Origin: Syntrophaceae bacterium
GTDB lineage: Bacteria > Desulfobacterota > Syntrophia > Syntrophales > PHBD01
Direction of reading: 5' to 3'
Length of the DNA: 64,000 bases
Assembly (NCBI GenBank): GCA_013177825.1
Contig: JABLXX010000003.1
Span: forward strand, 62,001 to 126,000
A program made the position numbers and the translations under genes. The stretch's first letter is position 1. Each line of letters begins with the position of its first letter. Below, one piece after another: positions 42,156-52,003 of this stretch. The notes beneath the pieces are model-generated. The model was not told the DNA's origin and did no database searches. It worked only from the letters and a program-made list of their open reading frames with translations.

Positions 42156-42971
42156 ATGAAGCACGGTATCGGAGCTCTTCTGGTCGCACTGGCCGTCGTG
42201 TGTTCCGTCATGCCGGCGGCCGCCGAAAGCGGAGACGGCGGGAAAACCCGGATCTACCAGGTCTCGTGGCAGGGCGGGAACGTCAGCGGCCGGCTCATGA
42301 TCAACGGTTTCACTGTCAGCGAGTTCAAGGGGGGGCCGGTCACCGGCACCGCCGCCGTGAACATCTGGCTGACCGGCGGCAACGAGATCAAGGCGGTCCT
42401 CGGCAAGAAGGACCTGAAAGCCCCGGCTAATTTCTCCGTGGGAGTCTCCGAACTGTTTATGGGCGATATCACCAGCACCGGCGACAGGGGAAAACTGCTC
42501 AACATGGAGCTGACCGACGCCGACCTGTCCGGCGGATCGCTGAAGGCCGTCAGCAGAACGTTCCAGTCCGACCTGGACTTCAGCAGCCATCTGCTGTCCG
42601 CGAAGCCATCGCGTTTCCGCGAAAAGGAGGTCCTGGAATACGCGGTCAGGTTCTACGGCCTGTTCCGCAAGAAAGACGCCGGATCGATTCTCCAGGCGAT
42701 GGCCGTCAAGGTGGAAGACTACGCCCGGGCTTACGGGCGGCCACCGGCGGAGATGAAGGAGGGGCTTGCTTCCATGCTGAAGGAAGATATTTTCAAAAGC
42801 AGGCTGGCCGTAATCGACCGCAGGAAGCTGAAGGCGTCGAAGGTGAACAATCTCTGGCATATATACGATGGGAGCGAGGAGCTGATCCGGAGCAAATCAA
42901 CGGACGGCTCGACGTCGGAGCTGCCGGTCTTCATCGGTGACATCGACGGTAAACTGATGGTGGTCCGGTAA
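42156..42971 (+). CDS. exported protein of unknown function
   Basis: 271 residues from ATG 42156, with GAGG upstream. A signal peptide (HGIGALLVALAVVCSVMPAAAE) is followed by a beta-rich first half (RIYQVSWQGGNVSGRLMING, AAVNIWLTGGNEIKAV) and a helical second half. It is 58 bases after creA and 25 bases before the M24 peptidase gene, in the same direction. No family is recognised. Confidence 0.65.
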   Translation: MKHGIGALLVALAVVCSVMPAAAESGDGGKTRIYQVSWQGGNVSGRLMINGFTVSEFKGGPVTGTAAVNIWLTGGNEIKAVLGKKDLKAPANFSVGVSELFMGDITSTGDRGKLLNMELTDADLSGGSLKAVSRTFQSDLDFSSHLLSAKPSRFREKEVLEYAVRFYGLFRKKDAGSILQAMAVKVEDYARAYGRPPAEMKEGLASMLKEDIFKSRLAVIDRRKLKASKVNNLWHIYDGSEELIRSKSTDGSTSELPVFIGDIDGKLMVVR

Positions 42972-42996
42972 AGAACAGATCGGAGGAGACAGGGAA

Positions 42997-44154
42997 ATGA
43001 TCGAACCGGTCAAGATACCCCCGCCAGGGGAGGAACTGGAACTGCGGATGAACAAGGTCCGCGCCCTGATGGCCCGGGAAGGGCTGGATTGCTATGTCGC
43101 CGGACATACCGACAACGTGTATTACCTGACCAACTTTGCCTATGTCCCCTTTGAGCGCCCCTTTTTCCTGGTGATCCCCCTGGACGGCGTCCCCGTGCTG
43201 ATCCTGCCGGGGCTCGAAGTGAGCCATGCGGAAAGCCGGGTCCTGCTTCCGGTGGAATACCGTACCTATTATGAATTTCCGGCGCCCAAGGGGCGGACGT
43301 ATGTGGACGTGCTCAGGGACGTCATTCCCGGCGGGGCGCGGGTCGGTATCGAACCGTCGCTGAGCATTGCCCAGCAGGCCGTCATGCCCGGCCGGCTCAA
43401 GGCCGTCGACGTGATCGACGAGGCCCGCCTGGTCAAGACGGATTACGAAGCGGGCCGCATTGCCTATGCCTCTCGGGTCGTGAATGCCGGACTGGCCAAA
43501 TGCTTCGAGCTGAGCAAGCCGGGCGCCATGGAAATGACCCTGTACGGCGACAGCGTCCGCCAGATGATGGGGGTGGTTCTCATGGAAATTCCCAACGCCA
43601 ATCTCCTGGTCTCGAAGTTCCTCTGCGCCGTCTGGCCGAAAAAACTATCCGCCCAGCCCCATTCCGTGCCCGGGTTGTTCGAGCAGCTCGAGGAGGGCGG
43701 TCCCAACGTCGTCATCGTCACGGCCCAGGCCGACGGCTATTCCGCCGAGCTGGAGCGCACGTATTTCCTGGGCCGGGTCCCGGAGGACTCGCGTCGCCCC
43801 TTTGAAGCCTGCATGGAGGCGCGGGCCCTGGCCTACGAGCTGGTCAAGCCCGGCGCCGTGGCGGCCGAAGTGGATGAGGCCGTTCTGAACCTCCTGAAAA
43901 GGCGGGGATACGGCGATGCCATCCTTCACCGAACCGGTCACGGCTTCGGGATTACCGGTCACGAGCCCCCCTGGATCGCCTTGGGCTCCGGCGACGTGCT
44001 GGAGAAAAACATGGTGATCAGCATCGAGCCGGGCATTTACCTGCCGGACGTCGGCGGATTCCGCCATTCTGACACGGTGCTGGTGACGGGCGACGGATGC
44101 CTTTCCCTCACCACGGCCCCGGACCGGCTCGAAGAGGTCGTGCTGCCGGTCTGA
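42997..44154 (+). CDS. M24 (aminopeptidase P/creatinase-like) homologue with altered metal site
   Basis: 385 residues, GGAGACAGGG before the ATG. The creatinase N-terminal domain (about 15-145) and the pita-bread domain are both present. Of the five M24 metal ligands only two are kept: H315 (HRTGHGFG) and E344 (ISIEPGIYLP). The first Asp position is hydrophobic (near I240), the second is E251 (GYSAELERT instead of GYxxDxxRT), and the last Glu is S358 (RHSDTV instead of RxEDTV). It may be a metal-free hydrolase like creatinase rather than a dipeptidase. The gene is downstream of exported-protein genes but has no signal peptide. Confidence 0.8.
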   Translation: MIEPVKIPPPGEELELRMNKVRALMAREGLDCYVAGHTDNVYYLTNFAYVPFERPFFLVIPLDGVPVLILPGLEVSHAESRVLLPVEYRTYYEFPAPKGRTYVDVLRDVIPGGARVGIEPSLSIAQQAVMPGRLKAVDVIDEARLVKTDYEAGRIAYASRVVNAGLAKCFELSKPGAMEMTLYGDSVRQMMGVVLMEIPNANLLVSKFLCAVWPKKLSAQPHSVPGLFEQLEEGGPNVVIVTAQADGYSAELERTYFLGRVPEDSRRPFEACMEARALAYELVKPGAVAAEVDEAVLNLLKRRGYGDAILHRTGHGFGITGHEPPWIALGSGDVLEKNMVISIEPGIYLPDVGGFRHSDTVLVTGDGCLSLTTAPDRLEEVVLPV

Positions 44155-44207
44155 CCCGGTAAAGGGGGGCCGACCCTTTTCGCAGTCAGGGCAATCGGGG
44201 TGAAATC

Positions 44208-45308
44208 ATGAAGACACGCCCTGAAGAGGAAGTTCACAGGATCCAGGCCGCCGTTCTGCGCCGGCGGGGCGGGCCGCTGACGATCGAGACCCTCGAACTG
44301 GAAGGGCCCCGGGACGACGAGGTCCTGGTGCGTCTCGTCGCCTCGGGCATCTGCCACACGGATATTTCGTACATCGACGGCTGGGACGAATCCGATGGGG
44401 CGCTGGTGCTGGGCCACGAAGGGGCAGGCGTCGTGGAGCGGGCGGGGTCGGGCGCAAAGGGCGTCCGGACCGGCGATCCCGTCGTCCTCTCGTATCAGTC
44501 TTGCGGCCGGTGCCGTCCCTGCCGGAGCGGCCGTCCCGCCCGCTGCAGCCGCTTTGGGGAAGCAAATTTCGGCTTCCGGCGCCTCGACGGCAGCAATGCG
44601 CTGCATCGAAGCGGCGTGCAGGGCCACTTCTTCGGCCAGTCCTCCTTTTCCACCCACGCCCTTGTCACGGAGAGAAACCTCGTCCGGGTCTCCGGGGACC
44701 TGCCGCTGGAGGTCCTGGCCCCGCTGGGCTGCGGTGTACAGACCGGGGCCGGCACGGTGATGAATTCGCTCAAGGTTGCAAGCGGGGAAAGCATCGCCGT
44801 GTTCGGAACGGGGGCGGTGGGCCTTTCTTCCGTCATGGCGGCGAGCCTTGCCGGCGCCGGTCCGATCATCGGTGTGGACATCAAGCCGGGAAGGCTCGGG
44901 CTGGCCATCGAACTGGGCGCCACCCACATCATTGACAGCCGCCGCCGGGAGGTCGCGACGGGCATCGCGGCAATCACCGGCCGCGGCGTTGATTACGTGG
45001 TGGAGACGACGGGCGATCCCGGCATGCACCGGATCGCCGCCGCCGTCCTGAATCCTCGCGGCACCGTGGCGCTCATGACCGGCGAGGAGGGCGAAAGGCT
45101 GCCGGGAAGGCGGAAAACCGTCGGCATCATCCAGGGCGACGCCGTGCCGCAGCAGTTCATCCCGAGGCTGATCGAGCTGTACCGGGCCGGGCGGTTTCCC
45201 TTCGACCGGCTGATGAAATTCTATGCCTTCCGGGATATCAACCGGGCTATCGCCGATTCCCGCCGGGGCGGCGCCGTCAAGCCCGTACTTCGGATCGGTG
45301 GGGCATAG
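44208..45308 (+). CDS. zinc-dependent alcohol dehydrogenase, aryl/benzyl-alcohol type
   Basis: 366 residues. MDR-family motifs: catalytic zinc C-H near SGICHTD, GHEGAG with the second histidine, a structural zinc lobe with four cysteines (CGRCRPCRSGRPARC), and the NAD domain GTGAVGLSSVMAA followed by an acidic D (IIGVDIK) that favours NAD. GEANFGFRRLDGS and the FFGQSSFSTHA segment are typical of the benzyl-alcohol/aryl-alcohol dehydrogenase branch. It would interconvert an alcohol and aldehyde in the cytoplasm. It is a separate gene after the M24 homologue. Confidence 0.87.
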   Translation: MKTRPEEEVHRIQAAVLRRRGGPLTIETLELEGPRDDEVLVRLVASGICHTDISYIDGWDESDGALVLGHEGAGVVERAGSGAKGVRTGDPVVLSYQSCGRCRPCRSGRPARCSRFGEANFGFRRLDGSNALHRSGVQGHFFGQSSFSTHALVTERNLVRVSGDLPLEVLAPLGCGVQTGAGTVMNSLKVASGESIAVFGTGAVGLSSVMAASLAGAGPIIGVDIKPGRLGLAIELGATHIIDSRRREVATGIAAITGRGVDYVVETTGDPGMHRIAAAVLNPRGTVALMTGEEGERLPGRRKTVGIIQGDAVPQQFIPRLIELYRAGRFPFDRLMKFYAFRDINRAIADSRRGGAVKPVLRIGGA

Positions 45309-45326
45309 GATGAAAGGAATCAGGCC

Positions 45327-45821
45327 ATGCTGCAGTGCAAAAATAAATCAGACCTGTTTTTGAGGCGTGGGTTTACCCTCGTCTCTATCGTGCTGGTACT
45401 GGTCGTCCTGTGCGTTCTGGCGCTGTACGCGATCCCCGGGTTTCTAGGGCCCCAGGGGCGGAAAGACGCGGACAAGATCGAGGCGGGCAGACCCGCCGCC
45501 GGCCCGGGTCTGCAGCAGCCGATTGCGGGAAGGGAACCCCCCCAGAACGACGCTCGGAACATCGCCGGCATGAGCGCGCTTGCCGCAGCGGCGTCGAATG
45601 TCCAGATCGCTCAGGCGAAAATGACGGTCAGCAATCCGTCAGGCAGGGCCGTTACGAACGCGGACGTCGCAAACCTGCTCAACTCCGATTACACGGCCGT
45701 CGGCGATTACATCGTATCGTACGCTCCCTCCGGCACCGACAAAATCGTGATCACCCTTCAGCCCGGTTCCAAAGGCAAATTCGGGACGCCGAATTCAAGG
45801 GAAATTACGCTCAATCGATAG
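45327..45821 (+). CDS. pseudopilin-like protein lacking the usual Glu5
   Basis: 164 residues, AAAGGA before the ATG. The short basic leader ends in RRG and is followed by FTLVSIVLVLVVLCVLALYA, a type IV prepilin cleavage site and hydrophobic helix. Position 5 of the mature protein, normally glutamate, is serine here. The C-terminal 90 residues form a small beta-containing domain (QIAQAKMTVSNPSGRAVTNA) as in minor pilins. No other pilus or secretion genes are near. It may be an orphan minor pseudopilin or a pilin-like surface protein. Confidence 0.65.
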   Translation: MLQCKNKSDLFLRRGFTLVSIVLVLVVLCVLALYAIPGFLGPQGRKDADKIEAGRPAAGPGLQQPIAGREPPQNDARNIAGMSALAAAASNVQIAQAKMTVSNPSGRAVTNADVANLLNSDYTAVGDYIVSYAPSGTDKIVITLQPGSKGKFGTPNSREITLNR

Positions 45822-46002
45822 TGCGACGCCGTCTGGAACGCTGGGAATCCAGCCTTTTCACTGAAAAACACGCCGGTTTCCCGGGGAGCAGGCCGCCCGC
45901 TGGAGAACCGTTTCATCCCTCGCCGAAACGTGATAGGGTCGGAAAAACATCGAACATGTATCCCTCCCGCAGTCCCTCTTGTTCGTGAAAGGAGGCTGAA
46001 CG

Positions 46003-47157
46003 ATGGGCAACCTGAATCGAAGAGAATTCCTGCAACTCGGCGTGGCGGGAACCACGACCGCCCTTCTGGGATGGGAAGGCGTCGCGGGTGCCGTCCAGGG
46101 CGTCTCGCCGGCGGCGTTCGTCTTCCCGAAGCCCGTTTACCGGACGCTGGGCCGAACGGGGCTCAAGATCACGGTCATCAGCTTCGGGGCGATGCTGACG
46201 CCGGAGGCGGAGGTGCTGGAGACGGCCTTCGACCACGGCGTCAATTACGTCGATACGGCCAGGGTCTACATGGGCGGCCGGAATGAGGAGATCGTCGGGA
46301 GGGCGCTGAAGGGCAGGCGGGACAGGGTCCATGTCGCGACGAAAACGACCGGGCGATCTGGAAAGCAGGTCATCCGAGACGTGGAAACAAGCCTGAAGGA
46401 ACTCGACACGGACCATATCGACGTCATACAGCTCCACAGCCTCAGCAGCCGGCAGGACCGCATCTTCAACCCCGACATCCGGGAAGCCCTCACGAAGTTG
46501 CGGCAACAGGGGAAGGTGCGCTTCTTCGGGGTGACCTCCCACCGAAACGAGGCGGAGGTGCTCAACGCGCTGGTCGACGACAAGGAGCGGTTCTTCGACG
46601 TTGCCCTCGTGAAGTACAACTTCCAGAGCGACGCGCAGACAACCCGGGCTGTGGCCCGGGCTGCCGGGGCCGGCGTCGGGATCATCTCCATGAAAGCACT
46701 GGCCGGAGGCTACCGGACGGGCGCCCTGGGGCCGCTCACGCCCTACCAGGCCGCCCTCAAATGGGTCCTCAAGAACAGGAATGTGGCCGCGATCATCCCC
46801 GGCATGAGGGACATGGCGGAACTCAGGGAAGACATCGCCGTGATGGGGATGCCCTTCGGGCCCCTCGACCGGGTTCTCCTGAAACGTTACGAGGCCTCCA
46901 TCCGCCCTTTCTATTGCCATTTCTGCGGGCAATGTGAATCCACCTGCCCGCACGGCGTCGAGATCAGCACCGTCAACCGCAGCCTCATGTACGCGGAGGC
47001 GTACCGCGACCACGCGCTTGCCCGCTCCACCTACCGCCTGCTCCCTTCCTCCTCTTCCGCGTCCGTATGCCTGAACTGCCCGGAATGCGTGGCGAAATGC
47101 GTCAACCGGCTCGATATCCGGGCGAAAATGGAGCGGGCCGGAAAGCTGCTCGCATAG
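46003..47157 (+). CDS. Tat-exported aldo/keto reductase with [4Fe-4S] C-terminus
   Basis: 384 residues. A twin-arginine signal (NRREFLQLGVAGTTTALL) is followed by an AKR TIM barrel: YRTLGRTGLKITVISFG, NYVDTARVY (catalytic D-x5-Y), HVATKTTGR with the lysine, and DVIQLHS. The C terminus has CHFCGQCESTCPHG and CLNCPECVAKC, two ferredoxin-like cysteine groups. This is the common Deltaproteobacterial AKR-ferredoxin fusion; the partner and substrate are unknown. The Tat signal places it in the periplasm with its cofactors bound before export. Confidence 0.87.
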   Translation: MGNLNRREFLQLGVAGTTTALLGWEGVAGAVQGVSPAAFVFPKPVYRTLGRTGLKITVISFGAMLTPEAEVLETAFDHGVNYVDTARVYMGGRNEEIVGRALKGRRDRVHVATKTTGRSGKQVIRDVETSLKELDTDHIDVIQLHSLSSRQDRIFNPDIREALTKLRQQGKVRFFGVTSHRNEAEVLNALVDDKERFFDVALVKYNFQSDAQTTRAVARAAGAGVGIISMKALAGGYRTGALGPLTPYQAALKWVLKNRNVAAIIPGMRDMAELREDIAVMGMPFGPLDRVLLKRYEASIRPFYCHFCGQCESTCPHGVEISTVNRSLMYAEAYRDHALARSTYRLLPSSSSASVCLNCPECVAKCVNRLDIRAKMERAGKLLA

Positions 47158-47204
47158 GGCCGTCCGGCCGCCGTTGGGCTCACGCCCGACAGGAGAGGAA
47201 AGCA

Positions 47205-48125
47205 TTGATCCGAGTCAAGGCAATCCTTGCCGTCCTGGGCTGTGCCGTCGCCTTTTTCCTGGCGGCGGCCGTTCCTGCATGGTGTGAAGACGGCGCCCTG
47301 CAAAGCGTGCTTCCCCGGCCGGGATTCGCCGGGGGCTGGACGGCGACGGAGCCGGCAAATCTCTACGACCGAAACACGCTTTTCGAGCACATCAACGGCG
47401 AGGCGGAGCTCTTCATGCCCTACGGATTCGATCTGCTCGCCACATCGACCTACGCAAGCGCAGCGGACCCGGACGTGTGGATTGTCGCCGACGTCTACCG
47501 AATGGGGTCCGTCCTCGACGCGTTCGGAATTTACGCCAATTTCCGCCGGGCCAGGGCGGACCGCGTCGCCATCGGCGCGGACGGCTTTATCCTCCCCACC
47601 CAGATGATGTTCCATCAGGACCGGTATTTTGTCCGGCTCCAGGTAACCGGGGCGAACAGCCTTCCCCGGAGCGATTTCATGGCCTGCGGACAGGCGATCT
47701 CGCAGCGGTTGCCGCAGAACAGCCGGCCGCCGCAGGAGCTGGAGACGGTTCGCATACCGGCCCTCGTGTCCGGGAGCGAGCGGTACGTCACGCCCAGCCT
47801 TCTCGGATACGCCTTTTTCCGGCGGGGGATTGTCGCCGACGCCGTTCTGGACGGGAAACACATGCAGATCTTCGTGGTCCTGAACGATGATCCGGACGCC
47901 GCCCGGGAAGCGTTTTCCCGATACCGTTCCTACCTGGCGGCGGAGGGCCGGGACCTGCGGAATGGAGATACGCCCGATTCCCTGACCGCCATCGATCCCC
48001 TCTACGGGACAGTGCTTGCGGAGCAGGCCGGCCGGTATGTTGCCGGCATGATCCGGATCGGAGACGCCGCCGCGGCGGGACAAATCGTCAAGCAGTTGCG
48101 GGCGCGAATCGCAGCCTGCAGGTAA
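47205..48125 (+). CDS. exported DUF6599-type protein
   Basis: 306 residues from TTG 47205, chosen because AGGAGAGGAAAG is just upstream. A signal peptide (AILAVLGCAVAFFLAAAVPA) precedes the family pattern NLYDRNTLFEHINGEAELFM, PYGFDLL, then AFGIYANFRRA and FVRLQVTGA. The family is found widely in anaerobic bacteria and has no known function. It is followed within 22 bases by the first hybrid histidine kinase. Confidence 0.7.
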   Translation: MIRVKAILAVLGCAVAFFLAAAVPAWCEDGALQSVLPRPGFAGGWTATEPANLYDRNTLFEHINGEAELFMPYGFDLLATSTYASAADPDVWIVADVYRMGSVLDAFGIYANFRRARADRVAIGADGFILPTQMMFHQDRYFVRLQVTGANSLPRSDFMACGQAISQRLPQNSRPPQELETVRIPALVSGSERYVTPSLLGYAFFRRGIVADAVLDGKHMQIFVVLNDDPDAAREAFSRYRSYLAAEGRDLRNGDTPDSLTAIDPLYGTVLAEQAGRYVAGMIRIGDAAAAGQIVKQLRARIAACR

Positions 48126-48147
48126 AAAGGAAAAGGAGTCCGATTCA

Positions 48148-51100
48148 TTGAGAGACACCGATAAAACAAGGGAACAGCTCATCGAGGAACTGGAGGCCCT
48201 TCGCCGGCGGCTCGCCGGGACAGACAACCCGGGCGAAGACGGTCGCGGTGAAGCGGGAGGATACTCGGGGTTCTCCACCTTCCATGAATTTCTCCTGGAG
48301 AGCATCGACGAAGGAATCTGGGTGGCCGACCGGCACGACCGGATTCTTTTCGCCAACAGCCTGGTGGTAAAGATCACGGGCATTCCGAAGGAGCGGATGA
48401 CCGGGATCGACGTCCTTTCAGACCGGGTCCAGGACCGATGGAGCGAACTCCAGTCCCTCTACCGGAACGCGAAAAGCAGCCTCCGCCCGGTCATCTACGA
48501 TAACACGCCCGTTCAGACCCCGGGCGGTTTGATCCTGCTTTCCGGCAAGCTGGTGCCGGTTTTGGCGGACGGCCGTTTCCACGGAATGATCTGTACGGCC
48601 AGCGACGTAACGGAGCTCCGGCAGGCGGAGGAGGCGTTGACTCATGCGGAGGAGCGCTTTGCCACCGCCTTTCGCTCCAGTCCCGACGCCATCGTGATCA
48701 GCCGGGAAAGTGACGGCTGGATCATCGATTTGAACGACGCCTGGGAGACCGTTACCGGATACAGCCGCCGGGAGTCACTCGGCCGGAGCTCTAATGACCT
48801 GGGAATATTCATTCGTCCGGAGCAGCGGCGTGAACTGGCCGAGAGGATCGCCGAACAGGGGCAGCTGCAGGATTACGAGATGGAAATCCGTCACAAGTCG
48901 GGAGAACTGCGACGGGTAAGCCTGTCGGTGGGGCGGATCCGGCTCCAGCATCAGGAATATATGCTGAGCATCATCCGCGACGTCACGGAGCGCAAGCGCA
49001 CGGAAGAAGCGCTCCGCGAGAGCGAGGAACGTTTCCGCAAAGCCTTTCTGACGAGTCCGGACGCCATCAATATCAACCGGTTCGATGATGGAACCTATGT
49101 CGACGTAAATGAAGGATTCATGGCCCTGACGGGTTTCACGCGGGAGGATGTCGTCGGGAAAACCTCCGTGGAATTGAATGTCTGGGTCGATCCGGCGGAC
49201 CTGAGGAAGCTGATCGACGGGTTGAGGGAACACGGGCGGGTCAGCAATATGGAGGTCCGGTTCCGGATGAAGGACGGTACCATCTTGGCCGGCTTGGTGT
49301 CCGCCACGATTCTGACATTGAAGGGAGAGACACACGTCCTCTGCGTCACGCGTAACGTCGAGGAAATGAAGAAGACCCAGGATGCGCTGCGCGACCGGGA
49401 GGAAAAATACCGGGGACTGTTCGAAAACGCCCTGGTGGGGATTTACCAGTCCACTCCCGAAGGCCGGTTCCTGTCGGCGAACCCGGCCCTGGCCCGGATC
49501 TATGGATACGATTCCCCCGAAGATCTGATCGAAAGCGTCACGGACATCGCAACGCAGATCTTCTTGGATCCCGGGGACCGCACAGAGATCCTGCGCATCA
49601 TGGATGCCGATGGAGTTCTCCCGGCCTACGATGTCTGGCACCGCCGGAAGGACGGGACACCCGTCCGGCTGTCCCTGCATTCGCGGGGCATCCGGGACGA
49701 GACGGGATGCATCGTCCGCCTGGACGGTCTGGCGGTGGACATTACCGAACAAAAGCGGGCTGAAGATGAGCTGCGGCGCCGGGAAGAGATCCTCAGCGGC
49801 ATCTTCAAAGCGACCCCGATCGGCCTGTGCATCATGAAAGACCGTGTGTTTGAGAGCGCCAACAAGGCCTGGTATGACGTCTACGGCTATTCCGAATCCG
49901 AAATGATCGGTCATACGCCACGCATGCTGTATGACGATGAAGAGGAATATCGGCGCGTCGGACGGGAGCTGTATGCGGGCCTCGCGGAGCGCGGTCTGGC
50001 CATGGCCAGAACAAGACTGATGCGGAAAGATGGAGTGTTTCGGGATTCCATCCTGATTGCCGCTCCTCTCCCGTCGGACGACGAGGCCCTGCGTGCAATC
50101 GTTGCGATCCAGGATGTGACGGAGCAGACGCGCATCCTGGAAGAACTGCGGGAGAGCCGCCGGCAGCTGAGGGATATCATCGAATTCCTGCCCGACGCGA
50201 CCCTCGTCGTCGACCAGGAGGGCAGGGTCATCGCGTGGAACCGGGCGATTGAAAACATGACGGGCATCAAGGCGGAGGAGATGATCGGCAAGGGGGATTA
50301 TGAATACGCCCTTCCCTTTTACGGCTTCCGGAGACCCATCCTGATCGATCTCGCGCTTCATCCGGACCGGGATATGGAGCGGCAATACACGGCCATCCAC
50401 AGGGTGGGGGAGATCCTGTTCGGCGAAGCCTATACGCCGAACCTTCCGCCCGGTGACCGGCACCTGTCTGCCACCTCCTCCGTCCTTCGCGACTCCAGGG
50501 GCCAGATCACCGCCGCCATCGAGTGCATCCGGGACAACACGGAGCGGAAACGGATGGAGGAACGGCTGAACCGGGCGGAGAAGATGGAAATCCTCGGCAG
50601 GTTGGCCGGTGGCGTGGCCCACGACCTCAACAACGTCTTGGGCGTGCTGACCGGATATTCGGAGCTGCTGGCGGAGAAGCTTCCCGAGGGCTCCCCCACG
50701 AGAAAGTATGCCGAAAACATATTGCAGTCCAGCATCCGGGGAGCCGCCATCATCCAGGACCTGCTGACCCTGGCCAGGAGAGGGGTGGCCGTTTCCGAAG
50801 TGGTCAACCTGAGCCGTGTGGTTTTCGATTATCTCCGGACGCCGGAATTCGAGAAACTGAAAGCAGGCCATCCGGCCGTGAAAATCTGGACCAACCTCGA
50901 TCCCGAGAACCAGCTTCTGAACATCAAGGGGTCTCCTGTTCACCTGGGCAAGACGGTGATGAACCTGGTCTCGAACGCCGTGGAGGCCATTTACGGCGAC
51001 GGGGAGGTGACAATCCGGACGGAAAACCGGTACCTGGACCGGCCGATCAGGGGGTATGACGATGTGAATGAAGGGGATTACGTCGTGCTCACCGTGTCCG

Positions 51101-51720
51101 ACAGCGGAAAGGGGATCTCCGCGCAGGACATCGGGAAGATCTTCGATCCCTTCTACACGAAGAAGGTGATGGGGAGGAGCGGCACAGGACTGGGACTGAC
51201 CGTCGTCTGGGGAACCGTGAAGGATCACAGCGGGTATATCGACGTGCATAGTGAAGAGGGGAAAGGGAGCACGTTCTCGGTCTATTTCCCGGTGACGAGG
51301 GACGAGCCCTCGGCCGCCGGTGCAAAAATGGAGATGTCCGCCTACATGGGGCGGGGCGAGTCCCTCCTGGTCGTCGACGACATGAAGGATCAGAGGGAAG
51401 TGGCCACGAGCATGCTGAAACGGCTCGGCTATCGGGTCGAGGCGGCCTCCAGCGGGGAGGAGGCCGTGGAGCGTATCAGGGAGAAGCCTTTCGGCCTGGT
51501 CGTCCTCGACATGATCATGGACCCGGGCATGGACGGCCTGGAGACCTACCGGAAAATCGTTGAGATCCGGCCGAAGCAGAAAGCCGTGATTGTGAGCGGA
51601 TTCTCCGAGTCCGACCGGGTCAGGCAGGTCCTGGAACTCGGCGCCGGTGTTTTTGTCAGGAAGCCTTACATCCTGGAGAAAATCGGTGCCGCCATTCGCA
51701 GCGAACTGGACCGGAAATAG
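48148..51720 (+). CDS. hybrid histidine kinase with multiple PAS domains (copy 1)
   Basis: 1190 residues from TTG 48148 with AAAAGGAG upstream. About six PAS domains fill residues 40-810, each ending in a DVTE-x-(K/R)-R-type motif. The kinase core follows: H-box GGVAHDLNNVLGV (H825), N-box MNLVSNAVEAI, G1 VSDSGKGIS and G2 GRSGTGLGL. A receiver domain at the end has acceptor D1121 (LVVLDMIMDPGMDG). No membrane segment is seen, so it is a cytoplasmic sensor. The downstream gene is a close paralogue. The target of the receiver is not encoded nearby. Confidence 0.9.
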   Translation: MRDTDKTREQLIEELEALRRRLAGTDNPGEDGRGEAGGYSGFSTFHEFLLESIDEGIWVADRHDRILFANSLVVKITGIPKERMTGIDVLSDRVQDRWSELQSLYRNAKSSLRPVIYDNTPVQTPGGLILLSGKLVPVLADGRFHGMICTASDVTELRQAEEALTHAEERFATAFRSSPDAIVISRESDGWIIDLNDAWETVTGYSRRESLGRSSNDLGIFIRPEQRRELAERIAEQGQLQDYEMEIRHKSGELRRVSLSVGRIRLQHQEYMLSIIRDVTERKRTEEALRESEERFRKAFLTSPDAININRFDDGTYVDVNEGFMALTGFTREDVVGKTSVELNVWVDPADLRKLIDGLREHGRVSNMEVRFRMKDGTILAGLVSATILTLKGETHVLCVTRNVEEMKKTQDALRDREEKYRGLFENALVGIYQSTPEGRFLSANPALARIYGYDSPEDLIESVTDIATQIFLDPGDRTEILRIMDADGVLPAYDVWHRRKDGTPVRLSLHSRGIRDETGCIVRLDGLAVDITEQKRAEDELRRREEILSGIFKATPIGLCIMKDRVFESANKAWYDVYGYSESEMIGHTPRMLYDDEEEYRRVGRELYAGLAERGLAMARTRLMRKDGVFRDSILIAAPLPSDDEALRAIVAIQDVTEQTRILEELRESRRQLRDIIEFLPDATLVVDQEGRVIAWNRAIENMTGIKAEEMIGKGDYEYALPFYGFRRPILIDLALHPDRDMERQYTAIHRVGEILFGEAYTPNLPPGDRHLSATSSVLRDSRGQITAAIECIRDNTERKRMEERLNRAEKMEILGRLAGGVAHDLNNVLGVLTGYSELLAEKLPEGSPTRKYAENILQSSIRGAAIIQDLLTLARRGVAVSEVVNLSRVVFDYLRTPEFEKLKAGHPAVKIWTNLDPENQLLNIKGSPVHLGKTVMNLVSNAVEAIYGDGEVTIRTENRYLDRPIRGYDDVNEGDYVVLTVSDSGKGISAQDIGKIFDPFYTKKVMGRSGTGLGLTVVWGTVKDHSGYIDVHSEEGKGSTFSVYFPVTRDEPSAAGAKMEMSAYMGRGESLLVVDDMKDQREVATSMLKRLGYRVEAASSGEEAVERIREKPFGLVVLDMIMDPGMDGLETYRKIVEIRPKQKAVIVSGFSESDRVRQVLELGAGVFVRKPYILEKIGAAIRSELDRK

Positions 51721-52003
51721 TGAAAAAATAGGTCAGCAATATCAGGGGAATAATTACTCCTTGCAATTGTCAGGCAATTGTGATGGCACTTCCCGCGCCT
51801 GCAAGAAAGCAACATCCCCCGAAACAGATCGGTCCGTCCTCGGTTGTCTGTAGCACTCGTTCGGATGAATTCCATTGTTCAGGTAGGCGGAAGAGCCCTG
51901 TGTAAGGCCATGCATATTTAGCATAGCCATAGAAGCAGCGAAACAACACGCCGTTTTCCCGGGACGGCGCAATCCTTGTTCATTGGGCTGCGGAGGAGGA
52001 ATC

